A stretch of 64,000 bases of DNA from Dermanyssus gallinae (taxonomy: Eukaryota; Arthropoda; Arachnida; Mesostigmata; Dermanyssidae). How positions within the stretch are numbered: position 1 is the first letter of the stretch; every line of letters begins with the position of its first letter. Below, piece by piece: positions 25,641-38,730 of this stretch. Both the position numbers and the translations under genes were made by a program. Location: assembly GCA_003439945.1 (NCBI GenBank), contig QVRM01006573.1, forward strand, positions 108,501 to 172,500. The letters run 5' to 3'. The notes under the pieces were generated by a model that was not told the DNA's origin, did no database searches, and saw only the letters and a program-made list of their open reading frames with translations.

Positions 25641-27480
25641 AGGTAAGGTTTTGTTAACGACAAGTCAATTCGATTGCACCTTATGACTAAGCACAGAGCT
25701 CCAGTTTTCTACCAAAATGTATACATTATTCATGTGGTAGTGTGTTACGTGTACAGTCCTGATATGTTGAAACACAATAACTAGATCGTTGCACCTGTGA
25801 TCGAGCACACGCAGAGTGGTCAAGAAAGAATTACATACTAACGACGCCGCAAGTGAGAGTCATAATTACTTTCTAATGACAGGTTTTAGGCTCTTAGTCG
25901 AGCTCCTCTGGTCGTCGTCTCACGTCTAACTTGCATTAATTATTCCTGCAAGGTGGGATCTTTGCTGGTACTCTCAGTACTCTTTCAACTGATAACTGAC
26001 TGAGGATGAGGTCCCGCCTCATGTCTTGAATAACCTCGTACACGCTTTCTCCGACTTAGGTTGGTTTGATAATGGCTCCAATACCATGAAGAGTATCAGT
26101 CATGTCTGGCACCCTTCTATATTCATCCTAAGCGCGCTTCGCATTCCCGATGGTTGAAGTTTCCGTTTGGAGTTGCTAGAAAGCCCGGTGCGCATCTCTA
26201 GGTTTTCGTTGCCGTCACCCGCCTTCCTGCAACAGATTTCTAGAGAAGTTAGATTGCAAGTGCAAATCTCCGAAAAAAAAAGAATAAAAAATAAACATGA
26301 GAAACATAAATTAAACCTTTTTTTGTAGAAAAAACATGAATAATTCAAAATTTGATCATGGCTACTCAGCAGCTAACCGAGACGCTTGCCCCTGCGTCCT
26401 CGCCGGAAATGTCGATAGGGTGTTCGTCGAACAACGTGACCTGGTACTCTGGTGTATGTAATCGGTGCTCCATGAAAAGTGACTCTCTGGCGACCCACCC
26501 AGATGTATGCCCTTTGGTCTTAGCTACGTATGGCAGTGCATGGCTTTGCTTAGGAAGTGCGTTCAAGATCATGAAAAGCAGCCGACGATAACGCCAAAAA
26601 CTGGCAATGCCGACTCCTCTACAAATCGTGAACCTAAGAAGAAGATTATACTTTTTGGAAATGCTTCTGCCATGTAACTTAGAGATATCGCGAGCGCGAT
26701 GCTACAAAAAATATCTATAGTTACACTCATTCCATGAGAAGTCTGTGGCAGTTACACTACGCGAGCGACTGCACGAAAAGCAGAATAATTACACAAATCA
26801 GTTTATCTTCCACCCCGGATATGCATACTTGCTTGAAATTCGAACGAGAGGAATTGGTTTCGGTCATAAACTCGTTTGCTATCGATGTCCAAGAGAAACT
26901 TGCCCACAGGCAAATCCAGGCGTTTTATACTAGTCAAGAGAGTGCAAGATTGGTTGTTCATTGTTTTAATTTTAAATGTAGACTTTTCAACGGAACTTAA
27001 TTTTATCATGCTCAAGTTGCCGGTAAATAAAAATGATTGAAAATATTTGAAATAAACAACGTGGCATAAAATCGCACTCGACAACATTCAAGGAATTCTA
27101 AACAGCATGTGATGCGTCTGTTACAACGCCGAACCATAAATGAGCTAACACGCTCGCAAATATACACGAATGTTCATACAGCATCTTCATAGCAACAACT
27201 TCATAGCACATAGGAACTGCATCACTCTGAATTACTTTTGTCTCCAGAGAATTGCGTCATAGCCGCCACCCCAGAGAACGATATCATTGTATAGCACTGG
27301 CAAAAACGCGGCTTTGTACACAAGAAGTAACTCTTCTGTGAGGACCCCAACCAATTTCAATCTACAAAGAACATATATTAATTTTTTTTATGTGGATCCC
27401 GCCTTATGTTTCTCTGGAGAACAAGCGTTAGCGGTGTGTGAGAGCTCCGCTGTCTTGAGTACCAGGTTATCAGATATTGT
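25641..27480. other. No recognised feature
   Basis: Moderately AT-rich DNA with only short ORFs. A 68-residue minus-strand ORF (26366-26572) and an 88-residue plus-strand ORF (26734-27000) show no recognisable motif. Old unrecognisable transposon sequence is likely, judged from the surroundings only. Confidence 0.4.
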
Positions 27481-27499
27481 AAAGTCAATAGCTTCGGCG

Positions 27500-28750
27500 A
27501 TGAAGGAAAAAACTATAAGATGAATCCTATTTGCTAGTGAAAGTGTTTAAAAAAGCTAATTGTGATGTGGATTTTTTGGAGCGACTAGTGCAAATCCGTA
27601 TCAAAATGTCAATGATTCACTTCGAACAGTAGCGTCGTGTCATCAGCATAGCAGAGCTAAGACTTCGCATCTGAACTCTTAATAGAATAACATTCAAAAG
27701 GTTAAGAAACACAAAAGGTCCGAGAACCAAGTCTTGAGGGATACCGATACTAGGATGACTCTATTCGACTAGCTGTAGAGATAAGACCTAAACCTTAAGA
27801 GAATGGACCTAGACCAGGCCACAACCACCCCGAAGTAAACCAGCTGAGCAATCATCTGGAACAGAAAGGAATGATCGAGACGATCGAAAAGCAGCCGACA
27901 CCTCAAGAAAGACTGCGAGACTGAAACCTATGCACCTCGACCAAATCGGATACGCGCTGCCATTAGTGGGCCAATGCAAGCAATCGGTCGACTTATCCCC
28001 GTGCAAGCCACTAGCAAAAGAAGAAATTAGTCGACCGATTTAGCCTGACAAACATTAATTTTTCAAATACCTTCGAGATATAATCAACGACAGAGATTGG
28101 CCTATAATTGGTTGCGCCGTTTGGTTTCCTAGTTTTCTTAAATAGAGGAAATACTGCCGTATTCTTCAGCCGGTGATAGGAAGCTGCCTTACTCGAAGAA
28201 ACGATTTATATTGGTAGTTAGAAGTTCTGTAATCTATTGAGCTGCTACCTTCAACAATTTTGCAGATACGCCATGATAAACCGACTCCAGTTTACCTTAC
28301 GACGAAAAGGAAACCAATAACCTCGAAAGCAGAGACCGCAGAGAGTAAACATCCATAATTATTTGCTCCATACCTCATCCAGTAAAGTTCTTATATCCCC
28401 GGTTTTTACAAAGCGAGCGAGTGTCGTACTATTTAACATGGCAAAGTGACGGTTTAGCTCGTCTGCAATCTCGATTGGATCTCCCAAGGTTTAATCGTAG
28501 CCAGCTTACAACCCGAACGTTACGACCACTGAATCTTGTCGCTTACTACTGAGCCCGTTGATGAATATCTAGGGTTGAGAAAAATGCCACGCAGAAATTC
28601 AAACCGATTACGATATAGGATGCTGTCTTCGCAGCGCGGATTGCATTGAAGTAACAGTGACGACTGTTTAAATAGGCGGCATTTGAGTCCACCGAATTCA
28701 TCTTACGATTTTCACGGTACATCTTATTAACCCTGCAGCGTAGCCCCCGT
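27500..28750 (-). pseudogene. Decayed non-LTR reverse transcriptase (Jockey/CR1-type)
   Basis: Read on the minus strand, the conserved reverse transcriptase blocks appear in order but in different frames: NGATNYRPISVVDYISKVFEKL (about 28125-28050), a VFLEVSAAFRS block matching the usual FLD.S.AFD (about 27925-27880), GIPQDLVLGPFVF (about 27745-27705) and CYADDTT (27634-27653). Stops and frameshifts separate every block, so the copy is dead. The FADD/YADD-box class and the NYRPISV spacing fit the Jockey/CR1 superfamily. Endonuclease and ORF1 were not found. Confidence 0.75.
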
Positions 28751-29380
28751 AAACCTGAAAAAAAACTATCTCATCTTGAGATCAATGAGTGTTGATTTGG
28801 TTAGACAGAGCCTTGGCCTGTTGCACCTTGTGCCAGTCACCAGACTCCGCGGCTCCGATTAAGCGGCAAAAAAGGCTACAACCCAAACACTGTACAACGT
28901 GTACGCCACGTCCTTGCCAAGCACGCAGTGGGGTACATGGTAATACATGTAGGGCGTGTGCTATAATTTATTGTATCATGGCCCTACATGTATTATTTCC
29001 TGTATGCGTAGTTCTGCACAGAGAACGTAACTAATCGCCGAGCAAGATGGCTTAGTGGCAAAGCCTTTGAATTGCAATCGCCACTTTTAAATTGGTTTGC
29101 ATGGTTTCCAATTTAGACAAGGTAAATGCCAGAGTGGATTAAAATTAGCCATGACATGAAAAAACCGTACACGGACAATAGCCTTACAAAAAAAAACGCT
29201 AAATAGGCGGGCACTATTTGAGAATGCATGCGCCCGTTTGGTCATTCGCTAAGCAAACAACCAATATATAGCAGGTAATAAAATGTTTGTTTTTACTGAT
29301 TTCACTTAAATTGAGAATAATATACACTTCGTAATGTTTTTCTTTATGATCATTATCTTCGTCACGCTTCCAGCAAGGGA
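28751..29380. other. No recognised gene; possible tRNA-like SINE fragment
   Basis: Mostly featureless. At about 29047-29110 a TGGCTTAGTGG sequence resembles a tRNA A box, and its arms GGCTT/AAGCC could form a D stem. A degenerate B-box-like GGTTTGCATGG follows about 45 bases later. An anticodon stem does not form, so this is at best a decayed tRNA-derived SINE. Confidence 0.25.
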
Positions 29381-30090
29381 AATAGTACCAGCACCCATTT
29401 ATACAGTTGCCAGCTGCTCTCGGCATGTTATTTGAGGGAGCCAGTGCAGTAATCTCTTCGCAAAAGCTAAGCAGACAGACGCATGATACTTCGCACACAT
29501 CTGAGAGCACAGTCGACAGACGCCCTTTGTATTCTCCTTGTGGAAGTTTGTATTTTAAAATACTAGGTAATGTTAGCCATGAACTATATATCTGGTAAAG
29601 ACGTGGCGGTTGTCGCATGCAAGACCAGATCAGAGGTGAGAGACACTAAAAGTATCCAAGCTCAGCCACTTGTCGGACTTGTTCAACTTTGTTTTTCCGT
29701 TTTCAGATATAACTTTCGAATGTTACTGTAAGCGGCGTTTTTAACTGCAATCGACTTATCTCAACAAACAGTGCACAGCCTGATATTAGATGCACAATGC
29801 TGCTCCTTCTCCGCATTGACAAGCAAATTACTCGCTTCATGTACATTGTGAAACACCTTTCAAATAAACCAAAGTTTGCCCGAGTAAGGTCTCCCTATGC
29901 TCTGTCATAACCATACATCAGTCTTGGAAGCATCATGAGGAGGTGGAAAAGCGCCACGGCCAGTCGCCAGATGTCGCATACCTCTTCATGAAGAGAGACA
30001 AGGTTGTGCGTACTGTCTCGACAATGAGCGCAGTAAAGGTCATCCGAGTATAATGGAGCTGAAGTCCCAGTTGCCGGAAAAAGTTGACGA
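29381..30090 (-). pseudogene. Non-LTR reverse transcriptase 3' fragment, His/Cys-cluster family (copy 1)
   Basis: About 65-70% similar by eye, over some 700 bases, to the copy at 39.40-40.11 kb. Translated fragments in shifting frames give the C-terminal Cys/His cluster: VCRLCSQMCAKYH, preceded by a much-altered GYHHL...FHEE region. Many frameshifts are present. This C-terminal cluster (GFHH..C....FH.....C.C.LC...C..YH) is known to me from reverse transcriptases abundant in ticks and mites. The copy lacks the reverse transcriptase palm. Confidence 0.65.
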
Positions 30091-30445
30091 TTTGCAAAGA
30101 TTGGCGGCCGCTACGTATAACGTCTTGTGCAGACAGTCGGTCCCCTCAAGCAGTAGCGATTTATGGTACAATGTTGCGCATTCCACTGCATGGTTCTTGA
30201 CACATTTATTTAGGCAAAGTCTGCAGGTTCACAACTTATAGGCATGCACTATATACCTGGTATACGTGGCAGCTGTTATACACAGGACCAGACCAAAGAC
30301 GCAAAGCGGTGCAAATCCTCGACTTTCCGTGTGATACACGAATCGGCATTTTGCTCGCATTAACAAACGAAAAACTCCTCTCAAGCTGGTAAAAATCGCC
30401 AGCGTGCAGTGATTCCACACCTGTCAAGATATATATCACCCCCTT
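30091..30445 (-). pseudogene. Non-LTR reverse transcriptase 3' fragment, same family (copy 2, internally deleted)
   Basis: Minus-strand fragments ILTGVESLHAGDFYQLERSF and YTRYIVHAYKL, then TCRLCLNKCVKNHA, align with the thumb and C-terminal cluster of the neighbouring copy. Sequence between the two blocks is shorter than in other copies. It lies head-to-tail with copy 1 on the same strand, suggesting two successive insertions or a duplication followed by decay. Confidence 0.55.
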
Positions 30446-31608
30446 TTAAAATCTTAAACACGAAAAGTCTCACTGCTGAGAAAACGGACAATCTTGTCGG
30501 ACATGTTCAACATTATTTTCCATCCTGCAGTGAAATATATAAAGAATGTTTCATCTATTTTAACCCTTTTTACACTTTGGAGTGGACATTGTCTTACCGA
30601 ACGTGTGATCGGTTCTCTGCAAACAATTGCCCCGAACAGACGATTCCTGTGAATCGTCGAGCGACGCTCGACGCAAGAATTCGAATTTTGGGACCCCTGT
30701 CCGGACTAATCTACCTAAGCGGAATCAGTTGAGCGTTAGGGGTCGCAGCTCTCTCTGCAAAACTCCAGAGTTCGAACTCGAAAGAATCAACTTGGGAATC
30801 AAGCATTTGTTCTCGGTACCTGGAAGCATACCTTCGGTCCGCACCTGCACCGACCATCAAAGAAAAAAATATAAATATTAAACAACACAAGGACTAGATG
30901 CCTCCGTACGATTTCTGAGAGGCGTTGATCGTACAACTTTCCCGGGAAAAAGGACGGTAATGGTCATGGAAATCTGTCGATGATATTTTTGCACTTTGCC
31001 GCCCCCTGCGTGTTTAGCAAAATTGCTGTAGGAGGCTTTTTCGTATGTTTAATACTTTCTTCTTCTATAAACACTCTGGTGATATTCTTGAAATGCTCGT
31101 ACACGATCTGATTCGGTGTCAGCCAATCATAATTTCATTTTTGGTGAAGTATTTGCCTACGTCTCGCGGTCGGAGGAAATTTTTTATCTCCACCTGACGT
31201 GGTAAATATTATATCCACATCTTATCGTCTATCGATAAGTTGGCTAAGTTTTTTTGTACAAGCTGCCAGGGCTCTTGCTTGAATTGTATGTTTTTCTTGT
31301 AGCTCGTTACAGAAACTGTCTGGCATTCATTTCTGTGGGAACTATTTTTGCAGTGTAGGTCTGCCTGGATTGGTTCCACTTCTAAGGAGTCTGTAAGCAC
31401 TAAATAGCATCGACAATGTTGATTATCCGAGCTACGCTGTGGTGACCCATGGGTACATCATCATGTCGCTGATTTGACGGTATTTCCTGACGAAAAAAGA
31501 AAGAAGGAAGAGCTTATTAATCCTCTTTAGTTTATAAACACACTCAGCAATCGCATCTTACCGCAGAAAAATAAGTAATTTTACTACAAAAATGACGAAT
31601 TACTGAAA

Positions 31609-31657
<49 letters not shown>

Positions 31658-31680
31658 TTTTAAATATTTAAAAACGAAAT
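30446..31680. other. No recognised gene
   Basis: Short ORFs only; the longest (107 residues, 30409-30732) has no recognisable motif. The stretch ends in a TA array at 31610-31654. Confidence 0.4.
31610..31654. repeat. (TA)n microsatellite
   Basis: Pure TA run of about 45 bases abutting the left side of the reverse transcriptase fragment that follows. Confidence 0.95.
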
Positions 31681-31689
31681 TAAAAACTT

Positions 31690-32060
31690 CATAAATGAAA
31701 AAACATGAAGACGCCGCGTACAGTACCATTCGAGAGCTTTATCTCGGAATAGGAAAATAAAGTTGAACAAGTCCGACGAGAGGTTGGCAACCTGGATATT
31801 TTCAGTGCCTCCCATTTCTGGTCTGGTCCTGCATGTGACAACTGCCACGTCTATACCAAATAGATAGTTTATGGCTATCATCACCTGGTCTATTCAAACA
31901 CGAGCTTCCACGAGGAGTACACCGAGTGCCTCTGCGGACTGTGCTCTCAGGTGTGCACGAAGTTTCATGCGTCTGCCTGCCTGCCTGGTCCTTGCGGAAA
32001 GATCACTGCACTTCCTCTCTCGAACAACATGCCGCGAGCAGCTGACTGCATAATTGTATA
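31690..32060 (+). pseudogene. Non-LTR reverse transcriptase 3' fragment, His/Cys-cluster family (copy 3)
   Basis: Plus-strand translation gives FSASHFWSGPACDNCHVYTK, a stop, then IVYGYHHLVYSNTSFHEEYT and CLCGLCSQVCTKFHASAC. The spacing C-x-C-x2-C-x3-C-x3-H-x4-C is complete in this copy, making it the best-preserved version of the cluster in the window. It is in the opposite orientation to copies 1 and 2. The in-frame stop and absence of the catalytic palm mark it as dead. Confidence 0.7.
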
Positions 32061-34437
32061 ATCTGTATAAATGTCTATGCGTGAAATAATTGATTTTAAC
32101 TACTACTACTAAGTATCTTGAAATCGTTTTTACGTTCAACTACCGTAAAACAATTGCATATAAGGCTATTCAGTGAGTATAATTAGACGATTTAGTGAAG
32201 AAAAAACGACGTAAGTAAGATGTCCGATGCAGGAGTATGTGCAGCTCAGCACAAAAGTTAGATACAAGTCGCCGCCGTTGCGACAAAACAGCACTTCCCA
32301 GTAATGTAATTTAGAAGACACAATAGAATATCGACTGTTACTTTCCTGGTTAACGTTTGGCTTTCCTGAAAATGCATCTGAGCGCAGATTTCATAATAAA
32401 GCTGTCAACATAGAAAATAATTCATAGGATGTATGAAAAGAAGCAGGCTTATCACGAACACAGACCGTGGTCTACTCAAGTTACAAACCTGCTTCTGATA
32501 ATTCAATAAAATGTTATGATTGAAAAACCGAGAATAAGAACAAAAACAATATGTAGAAATATATACACACAGTTACGTTAAAAAACAGGTCCGTTTTGGG
32601 AAAACAAACCCGCTCAACGCAATGCTTCTTTTTTTGAAATAATGAAACGCATACTTATACCTATAATCCAGCTTTTATAATTAAAATATATTTTTAACTT
32701 ACAATAATTGCCATTTATCAGCTGATATTGATTGTAGTTTCTCACAGCTTGCCCAGCTTGCCAGAAGGAAGTCGCATCCGAGCAATATATTGACTAATAA
32801 AATCTATTGGTAGCAACGCTGAAAGATTTTAGTACGATACCAATTTTTTCCCCTTTGGCTGATTAGGGTCAATAATGGTAAGCCTTACTAACAGTCAGTT
32901 TTTCTGGAGACCCACACTGCCTAACAGCATATAAGACACACGTCAGCGCATACCTCATTTTAGAAGGGAAATTGACAACAACTGGCTGGTCATAAAATAA
33001 TTTATTTACTTGCTCTTCATTTTATGACTGAGTAGAAAAGCAAAACAACAAGGCTTGCCTGTGTTACGGTTGTATAATCAGACGTGTTAAAAATGTAACA
33101 TTTGCTTGCACGCTGTAATTGGGCTTTAATCCACTTTCCCTACTGATTTGGCCCAACACTGTCTATCTTGCCGATCTGCACCATCACTGTCTGCCGTTCC
33201 TTCACGAATGCATATCTGCCCCTTTGAAGTTGTGGTCCAAAGTGTCTGAAACTAGGAAGGTGCTACAGGCTATATATGTACGACTGGCACGTTGAAATCA
33301 TAATCGCGTCGTAAATAAGTCCACCATGACTTAGTTAACTTCGGATACATTCTGCGCGCGAAGATCTTGCTCAGCGACCACTTCGTCAGAAGAACTCGTT
33401 GCGGCCAGATATGCCGCTGCGGTCAAACACTGCCCTCTTAGGCAATGGCCAAAGTTTATCTAAAAAAAAGGTATTTTTATTTAAAGGTGAAGCAATTAAC
33501 GCATAAATGAAGCCCACGACACCTAGTTGGGCGCGTGTTAAATTATAATTGAATTATAACTGCTCATAAATGCTAGTCAGTCAATTAAAAACATCTATTC
33601 AAGTTAAAATGCATGTTGAAATAAATAAAAAATATATATACACTGCGTATAAAATGTTTTACTACTCAATAACGAATTTCAGTGTTATTTTGTGTGGCTA
33701 ATGCCGATATCTGTTTTTTCTATGTTCTCTTTCTACCTTTAGTATGCCTTGTAGCACAATAATAATCGTTTAAGCTAAAACTGTGACGCTCAAAGTCAGA
33801 GGCTAGAGAAGGCATCGGCTCACCACCACTGTTAGCAGTCACGTGTGACGGCACAGAAAACAAAATACCGATGATTCAACACATATAAATGTATGTACAC
33901 CAATGCAACAATAAAGTAGTCACATTAATGCTAACAATACATTATTATGAACATTCCTAGTGTTTATAAGTAAACGGTATGTCAAATGCTTCAACCAACT
34001 TACGACAAGTTTGCAAGGCGTCCCTTGAACCACTTGAGCCACTGTGCCGTCGTTACAGAAAAACGTGCCACAGTCGGATAGACTCATTACGTGGTCCGTC
34101 CCGCCATGATTCTCGCACTCATCTTCAAGCATTTCCCGTCGACGGTTACCTGACATCAATGGGTCTGCTTTCACCGCTGTAAATGGCCGCAGTACGGTAA
34201 GGACCCGAAAAGAAACAGCACAAACAAGAACAACAAGTACCATGACGTCAAAGGCAAGAACGGTCACATGTCAATAATGCAGGAACAGCTACAACAAATA
34301 ACGTCTACAACAGCGACAATAACGATGAGAACGGCAACAACAGTAATATGAACAACACTCAGCAATAAGACGACAATTCGTCAAGATTTCTAGATCAGCT
34401 TTGTTTGCTTTGTACTCTTAGAATTGTTTTGTATGAT

Positions 34438-34439
<2 letters not shown>
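32061..34439. other. No recognised gene
   Basis: AT-rich DNA, no large repeat array, and no ORF with a recognisable motif. A 115-residue minus-strand ORF (33920-34267) begins with a hydrophobic segment (VLAFDVMVLVVLVCAVSF) but matches no family I know. Confidence 0.4.

Positions 34440-34516
<77 letters not shown>
34440..34516. repeat. (ATT)n microsatellite
   Basis: About 25 uninterrupted ATT units. Confidence 0.96.
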
Positions 34517-34517
<1 letters not shown>

Positions 34518-36862
34518 GCGGTGACGTCCTACGCTAGCTGCCGATCATGATGCTTGTCTGAGAGCGTGCTCGTGGTCGTCATTGATGGCCCTACATGAGC
34601 CCGGTTAGCTTAGTGCAACTAAGCCAGTTCAAACCGCGCTCATTCACCGTTTCATCACATGAAGACGAAGAGACGTCGAACCACGCTCCGGCGGTGTCAG
34701 ATGAGGTCACTTTCAGTCTAATGTCATTCACATCTAACCAGAAGGCTGAACAAAAGGATTAAGTAGGTAGCCTGAGTGGCGATTTGGTCCCACTTCTTTT
34801 GTCTAGTGACCTGTTTCTCAGAAGGACTCTTAGACTGACGCGCGTCCCAGATCCGAACGGTGTCTTGTTGATGGCTGAGGAGTCTGCCGGCAGTAACGGT
34901 TACTCGGAGGCGCAGCTATATGACGAGGCAAGAAAGACGGGCAAGGCAAGGCCCGTGGCAGAGTGAAAGCCCATTCCAACCAGCACTGGGCTTAGCTGCG
35001 TTCACGCCTTGTCCTCGAGGCTCGGATCGAGGATGTTTTACAAGGCTCTTCTCATCTGGTCGTCGAGGCCCAAGGCTTCTGACGGCAGAAGGAAGACAGG
35101 CGAAATCCGTAGTACATACCGGATCTTTTGCAGTCTAATTGGCTGCCGAAGCAGAAAGTAGGCTTGAAGTCTCTCAAAATAGCCCACCTGCTGGTAGAGC
35201 CGGGAGTGTTGTACTTCTTATTCGATCAGTATCGGGGCCGAACATCATGCAGAGCACTGCCTTACCCGTTGAGTTCAGCTCACGCCGATATTTCGCAAAC
35301 ATGTCGTAAAGCTTGCTGTTAAATTTAGCGCTCGCATGCTGTCTCTCTTTGTCTTCGAAACCTTGTAGAAATAACTCGCACTTGAAGAGTTGAGCTGCAG
35401 CCCGCACCATTGTTCAAACTCCTAAAGTCCTTCATTGTCATTGACGCTAAAGTAGTCTTTCACAATTGAGTCGCTATGAGTTCGGAAGAACATGTGTCGA
35501 ACCAGGTATACGCATGTTTAGAGGTACCGCGAGAGGCGCAGACGCATGCCACCACGCCACCGGGCTCGACAATAACTAGGTTCCTACCGGCATCAAACCT
35601 ACGATCGAGTACACCAGAAGCCAAATAAGCAGAGGGACCTAGCTCTTCAGGTCACGCCGCTGTAAGGTGGCCAGCCTAGACTCATGCATAGTGCCGCTAG
35701 ACCATCTTGTTGAACGTAAAGAGCTAGCTTTTCTTTAAACAAGAAAACAATTAAGCAAAACTGAAGAAGCCTGCAGAAGCACGGCCGGCTTGTAGCACTT
35801 CTTGTAGACAGGCCTTCTATTTGTTGCATCGTGGGTCTATGGGACTAGAGAATAGTCTAGAGTTAAAAACATTTCATAGGTCTGGTGCGTACGACCTGAA
35901 GAAAATCGTTTCCGCAGAATATAATTTAGTGACTGTACGTCAGACGCTCCATGATAGCGACCAATGCGCGACTACTAGTCAAATATTTTACTCAACTTAC
36001 ATTCCAATGTGGCACAGTTCACTACTACCGCAAAACAACCGAACAGCACGATTAATATGACGTTCTTCATTGTGACAAAGGTCAGCGCGTCAAGGGAAGT
36101 GTCACAAAAAGGAAATCCGCCAAAGAGTACCGGGCTAAAATTAACACAAGGAAAAGAGATACGCTACAGTTGATAGCTAGAAAAGACTGGTATGGTCGCT
36201 AACTCTGCTAGGACAGATAGTCTACGAGTCGCGCAGCTTCTATAAATAATCTCCGTATAAAGCAATTAGTGTATGAGTCCCGCAAATCAGGCACAGCTGG
36301 CATCCAGTGTGAAACTTACAGTTACCCGCACACACAGGGCAATACATAAATACTCGACTATACGTCCAATGATCGCTCGCACGTGATCGTGTTGGCATTA
36401 GTCTCGAGCACTTAATTAAAATGTGATATATATATATATATATATATCCGTAGCGTCAATTGCGTAGTAGCGGTTGCCGCTGCCTCGTGACTATCAGTAA
36501 CTCTATTCAACGTCTTTCTGGCGATGATTCAAACTGGTATTTACTGGAGGGTAACGATCGGCCGGAATTAAGCGCCTGGCAGAACCAAGCATGCTTCAAC
36601 CTGAAAACTAGAAGTGACCATGTGAAGATAAGGTTCAGATTTGTCGGCCTCTTTGCCTACTATGGGGTTTGTGTGCCGCACGAAATTAGTGCAACCTAAC
36701 AACGCCGCCGATCGTTTTATTCTGCTCTTACTGCTCACGTTATTTCCAAAACACATAGCTTTTTTCATGAGTACTTGGAAATACACTCGAAAGCATGCAG
36801 GCTCTGTACTGAGGAGGTTGTCCATGGCTAGAACGAAAATCATGTGCTCGTTGCGTCGAAAG
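34517..36862. other. No recognised gene
   Basis: Short ORFs in all frames without identifiable domains. A TA array is at 36426-36446. The GC content rises near 34.7-35.7 kb, as in decayed retroelement copies elsewhere in the window, but no conserved block could be assigned. Confidence 0.4.
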
Positions 36863-36970
<108 letters not shown>

Positions 36971-37189
36971 CCTGTCGGGGGCTTGCCTCAGGGGAGAGAG
37001 GAAGCAATTCAGGTCACAGAAATACTCCCTTGTTTTACCCGTGTTAAACAACTTAGAAGTTTTGCGGCCCCCCGTAACGCGAGACGGAATTTCACATATA
37101 CTCTTTATAAAGAAAGAAGCCCTTACTAAAATTCGTCTACGACTGACACCTTGCATTCTCAGACTGCGCTGTGCATTTGTAGATATAGT

Positions 37190-37980
37190 TTAGGGTCTTG
37201 AAGATCTAACCACATACTGCGTAGATGTTCTACTTTGCTCTGAAGAATGAGCCGCGTTTGATAACGTCAGTAGAGGCATACTTGGTGAAGTCCTAAACGT
37301 CAATTTAGAAAAGATCACTTGGCAGAGAGCAAGTCTTCCAACACGTGAAGGTGGTCTGGAAACAAGTAGTGTCATTGGCCTAGCTTCTGTCTGCTACGCT
37401 GCTTCACTAGTCCGATTTGGTCCGGTGGCAGCCTCGTTAATGGAGGAGGCAGTTCGACCACAAATAAGACACGAAACCAGTAAAGCATGGGGGGTATCAG
37501 TGCAAACTGTGTGGAGAAATGGCAGATTCCAGTGACCTACACCCACTGAGTTGCCTGAAGAGCATCGGTAGATCGTCCAGACACGCTAAACTAAACAGTG
37601 TGGTTATAAGGTCTTTTAGAAAGCCGGTATTCTATCTACACTTGATCCAAGAGGTTTAGTGTCCGCGGGCGAAGAAAAACTTGATGGGGTGATCATTGCG
37701 TTATGGTCACATGGAAAGCCCTTAGCTTGGGATGCAACGGCTTCGTGCACAACCGCGGTTTCCTATTTGCATTACAGCTCAGTTGAGCCGGGATGGGTGG
37801 CAAGCACGCTGACACCAGAAAACGGATTAAATACGCTGGACTGGAAACAAGATATATTTTTGTGCCTATTGCCATGAAGACGCTAGGACCAATCAGCAAG
37901 GGAACCGAGGTATTTCTCAAATATTTAGGTAAGCGAATTCAGGAGGTCAGAGCGACCAAAGAAAGGTTCAATTCTTGAGG
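37190..37980 (+). pseudogene. Non-LTR retrotransposon 3' fragment (same lineage as 25.1 kb)
   Basis: At about 37320-37450 the plus strand reads WQRASLPTREGGLETSS followed by ASVCYAASLVRF. This is the QASLP...GGLG block that follows the reverse transcriptase palm in this lineage. Downstream, DGVIIALWSHGKPLAWDATA (37685-37745) and, after a frameshift, RIKYAGLE...FVPIAMKTLGP and YLGKRIQEV (to 37978) match the C-terminal domain seen at 25.1-25.6 kb on the other strand. The frameshift lies between about 37790 and 37800. Confidence 0.7.
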
Positions 37981-38505
37981 CAAGCGTTGTCTTTAACCGT
38001 TTGCAAAGGAAGGCGACATCTATTTTGGCAGCCATGGAGTGAACCAATTGCTCTAGTTACCTGAGATGCGGCACACAGCAGCAAATCATCTTAAATATTA
38101 TATTTATTGTAGAATAAATGCAAATGAAAAACGCGTTGAAAATAGTCATTGTTTTATGTTTAATTCACAATACTTTTATAAATGCACGCCTCGCATATAA
38201 TGATTCCACTGCCCAAATGCTGCCCTTTACGTTCAGTTGGCCTATATATCCTGTACAGTTAAGTAAACAGGGTGCGCTTCATTTTTGCTTGATCAACAGT
38301 TCCATTTGAACTTAGTGAGCTAAAATAAACGATCGCCAATGTCGGTGCAGTCACCGTGAACTTTAGTTATAATGATCATAATAAAATGTATTAAAATTCA
38401 TTTTCGACATACAATTTTTTCTTGCCACACGATTGCGGGATCAGGGGTAGGCCTAAGAGAATTATTCATTAGGTAGCTGTTAAGGGACGATAACATTTGC
38501 TTGAA
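37981..38505. other. No recognised feature
   Basis: AT-rich DNA between two transposon relics, without identifiable coding sequence. Confidence 0.4.
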
Positions 38506-38730
38506 TCAATGCCCTGTCGTTAAAATGTTCGCCCTTAACTGCAGATTTGAAGCCAAATCCAGCAAGTATATCGGGTAAAGGGAGATCTGTGATTCCCATT
38601 TTTTAAACACAAGTTGACAAGCCAGAACGCTTGTGTGGGTCGGCGCATTGTTGTGATGAAAATACCTTTTAACAGATTTGTAGAGTTTAGGCCAACTTGA
38701 CGAATTCTTGCGAGTAGGCACTATTTTAGA
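38506..38730 (-). pseudogene. Mariner-family transposase relic (C-terminal part)
   Basis: A 71-residue minus-strand ORF carries KRYFHHNNAPTHTSV and, further on, ISLYPIYLLDLA. These correspond to the HHDNAP.H block and the PYSPDLAP block of mariner transposases. The aspartate of the HHDN block is an asparagine here, so a catalytic residue is lost. The remainder of the transposase and the TIRs were not found. Confidence 0.6.

Noticed and set aside
29036..29115. Possible tRNA gene
   Set aside because: An A-box-like sequence and D-stem pairing exist, but the anticodon and acceptor stems do not form and the B box is degenerate; at most a SINE remnant.
31757..32050. Cys/His-rich segment looking at first like a secreted group III phospholipase A2 or other Cys-rich venom-like protein
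   Set aside because: The spacing GYHHL...FH...C.C..C...C...H fits the C-terminal cluster of tick/mite-type reverse transcriptases better. Upstream blocks in sister copies (FRYLG..., LERCFTMY..., VPLVE) confirm a retrotransposon origin.
34597..34640. A- and B-box-like sequences suggesting a tRNA
   Set aside because: TAGCTTAGTG and GTTCAAACC are only about 20 bases apart, too close for a tRNA or polymerase III promoter.
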